In this document: positions 5,156 through 6,615 of the stretch, one piece after another | Position numbering within the stretch: the first letter of the stretch is position 1 | How the letters are laid out: the number at the start of each line of letters is the position of its first letter | Position numbers and translations under genes: made by a program | Assembly: GCA_046546355.1 (NCBI GenBank) | Contig: JBKGXZ010000093.1 | Coordinates: 1 to 6,615, forward strand | Length of the DNA stretch: 6,615 bases | Direction: 5' to 3' | Origin: CAZBUB01 sp046546355 | GTDB taxonomy: Bacteria > Desulfobacterota > Desulfovibrionia > Desulfovibrionales > Desulfothermaceae | Notes under the pieces: generated by a model | What the model saw: only the letters and a program-made list of their open reading frames with translations | Database searches by the model: none | What the model was told of the DNA's origin: nothing

Positions 5156-6470
5156 ACAGTCTCAGGATCACATACAGGTACACCGGCAGTTTGCTTTTGA
5201 ACTTGATGCTTCTGAAGGTATCCCGTTGCCAGCGAATGTCCTGCCTTCCCAATGGAGACAGGTAGATGCAGCCCTTGTCCCCCAGGGGCCGGGCCTGATC
5301 CTGGAGCAGATCAGTAAGCGCCGTCCAGTGCTTTTCAGGCAGCTGCTTATCCAGAATAAAGTTCCCGGTCAATTCCAGGCCGGAATATTTCCGGTTTAGC
5401 TCCTGCATGCGTGAAAAAGCCTCTCTGACCTGCTCTGCCCGCAAGGGCTTGCCCAATAGATCCAGGGTGCTTTGCTCAGCTGACTCCAGGCCGATGTTGA
5501 TATAGGTGGTCCAGGGCCTAGCCTGCAGCTCCTGGAACAGATCCTCTTTTGCCTCCAGCAGGGAGTCCACGCTGCCGAACAGGTACAGGAAGCTGCCTTC
5601 CAGGACTGACTCCTGCAGCCCCAGCTCATTCTGGGCTAGATCCAAAGCTTGCAGGATCTGCTTGGGCTGACAGTTCAAAGCGTCATGCTGACCCAAAAAT
5701 AGCGCATTGTGGTTTACAAGATCCGGCCCCAACAGACTGCGCAGGCTATTGATTTGAGCATGGAGATCCTCCCGGGATCTGGGCTGGAAGTACTTTCCGG
5801 TCTTGAAGCTGCAGAAGCTGCAGTTGTACAGGCAGCCATCCGCCAGGATCAAAGGCAGCAGATCGTAGTCTGTGTGCCTGGCATCCGGGGGCAGGACCTT
5901 GATCCTGTCTCCCAGTAAGGAAAACAGCCCCAGCGAGGCCTGCCAAAGCTCAGCAGGAGAATTTTGCTGCAGCAGCTTGTAGAAGTCCAGCAATTCCGGA
6001 TCACTAGTACTGTACAGCTCCCTGCCCAGCCTAGCTGGAATATGCTGCCATTCCTGCAGGGCCTGCTTGACTGCTGCTTCCTGCAGTGGCTGCACATTAT
6101 ACAGGGTATTGCTGGGATAGTCAGGACAGGGCAGGTAGAACTCGCCCACATAATCCCGCAGGTCAGTATAGCCGCCGGAATAGTAATAGATCCAGTCCCC
6201 GCCCTGGGTGCGCTTCAGCCATTCCCCGGGATGGGGCCAATCCCTGGCCTTGCCCTGGATATAGCTGATCTGGCCCCGCAAATTGTACTTAAAGATATGA
6301 TCCTCTGTCTCCAGCTCATGGTATAAACCATAATGTTGGGGAAAGCTCAGTTTCTGCCTGCGTAGCAGCCCCTTTTTCCAGAGTCTGGCTTGCATCCCGG
6401 ACAGGGAAAAACGTCTCTCCTGGGGCAGCCCTGGCTTCTTGCAGCCTTGCGGTTGCTGTATTTGTTGCAT
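5154..6470 (-). CDS. Radical SAM protein of unknown function with a distinct N-terminal region
   Basis: About 438 aa if it starts at the ATG at 6470. A radical SAM core starts near the middle: ILADGCLYNCSFCSFKTG carries the CxxxCxxC [4Fe-4S] ligands (codons within 5811-5834). It is followed by a LFLGQHDALN strand resembling the GxxDAL segment of B12-independent radical SAM enzymes, and INIGLESAEQ (about 5480-5510), the usual GLES-type SAM-contact motif. The first 200 or so residues are not recognised. They contain an aromatic-rich stretch (GDWIYYYSGGYTDLRDYVG) and a Pro/Cys patch (YLPCPDYPSNTLYN). No B12 domain or extra cysteine-rich SPASM cluster was seen. The start is uncertain: ATG at 6497 would add 9 residues, and the frame stays open to 6602 with a TTG. 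I chose 6470 because codon use upstream turns AT-rich and unlike the gene; neither ATG has a strong ribosome site. It is convergent with the PHP gene. Reaction and substrate are unknown. Confidence 0.82.
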   Translation of the reverse strand: MQQIQQPQGCKKPGLPQERRFSLSGMQARLWKKGLLRRQKLSFPQHYGLYHELETEDHIFKYNLRGQISYIQGKARDWPHPGEWLKRTQGGDWIYYYSGGYTDLRDYVGEFYLPCPDYPSNTLYNVQPLQEAAVKQALQEWQHIPARLGRELYSTSDPELLDFYKLLQQNSPAELWQASLGLFSLLGDRIKVLPPDARHTDYDLLPLILADGCLYNCSFCSFKTGKYFQPRSREDLHAQINSLRSLLGPDLVNHNALFLGQHDALNCQPKQILQALDLAQNELGLQESVLEGSFLYLFGSVDSLLEAKEDLFQELQARPWTTYINIGLESAEQSTLDLLGKPLRAEQVREAFSRMQELNRKYSGLELTGNFILDKQLPEKHWTALTDLLQDQARPLGDKGCIYLSPLGRQDIRWQRDTFRSIKFKSKLPVYLYVILRL

Positions 6471-6597
6471 GGGATTTTCCACAGATAAATAACACATCGA
6501 CACTTTCAATTTTAATTCAGCTCTGATCAGAAATAAATTTAAAACTAAGACAGCAGTATTTACCACAAAAGCGAGCCCACCTCCAACAATTGGGAAC

Positions 6598-6615
6598 GCC
6601 AAGCTCCAGCTTGGC
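6598..6615. repeat. Perfect 18-nt palindrome, REP-type, cut by the window edge
   Basis: GCCAAGCT (6598-6605), CC, AGCTTGGC (6608-6615) is an 8-bp perfect stem with a 2-nt loop, preceded by TTGGGAAC (6590-6597). From memory, palindromes of this CCAAGCTCCAGCTTGG form with a flanking GGGAAC recur between genes in many bacterial genomes. It lies about 130 nt upstream of the radical SAM gene. The rest of the element is probably outside the window. Confidence 0.7.

Overview
The window is a moderately GC-rich stretch of bacterial chromosome holding six protein genes, four of them confidently nameable. The proteins are Gln/Leu rich. The intergenic gaps are AT-richer and carry short repeats and palindromes. 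The class II (GlpX-type) fructose-bisphosphatase, the SEC-C-tagged methionine aminopeptidase, the radical SAM protein and the repeat style together fit an anaerobic Gram-negative such as a sulfate-reducing Desulfobacterota (Desulfovibrionales-like). That assignment is an impression from memory and is weakly supported.

Layout. Positions 1-77 are a leader with a 7-nt-periodic repeat, followed by a two-gene plus-strand operon: rpiB (78-530) and glpX (555-1538). Only 5 nt separate glpX from the convergent map gene (minus strand, 1544-2410). A 325-nt gap (2411-2735) has no gene but is full of repeat structure: two more heptamer clusters and a nested inverted repeat of about 135 nt just after the end of pgm. 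pgm (minus strand, 2736-4382) is divergent, across a 63-nt promoter gap, from a small PHP-domain phosphoesterase-like gene (plus strand, 4446-5126). That gene converges on a radical SAM gene of unknown function (minus strand, about 5154-6470). The last 145 nt are AT-rich and end in a perfect 18-nt palindrome of REP type, cut by the window edge.

Function. rpiB, glpX and pgm are all central sugar-phosphate genes: non-oxidative pentose phosphate interconversion, the gluconeogenic FBP to F6P step, and G6P/G1P exchange for polysaccharide or nucleotide-sugar synthesis. map is housekeeping (N-terminal Met removal). The PHP and radical SAM genes are the functionally open part of the window.

No RNA gene, CRISPR array, insertion sequence or defence system was seen. 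The most unusual material is the intergenic repeat content and the unassigned radical SAM protein, not a recognisable new multi-gene system.
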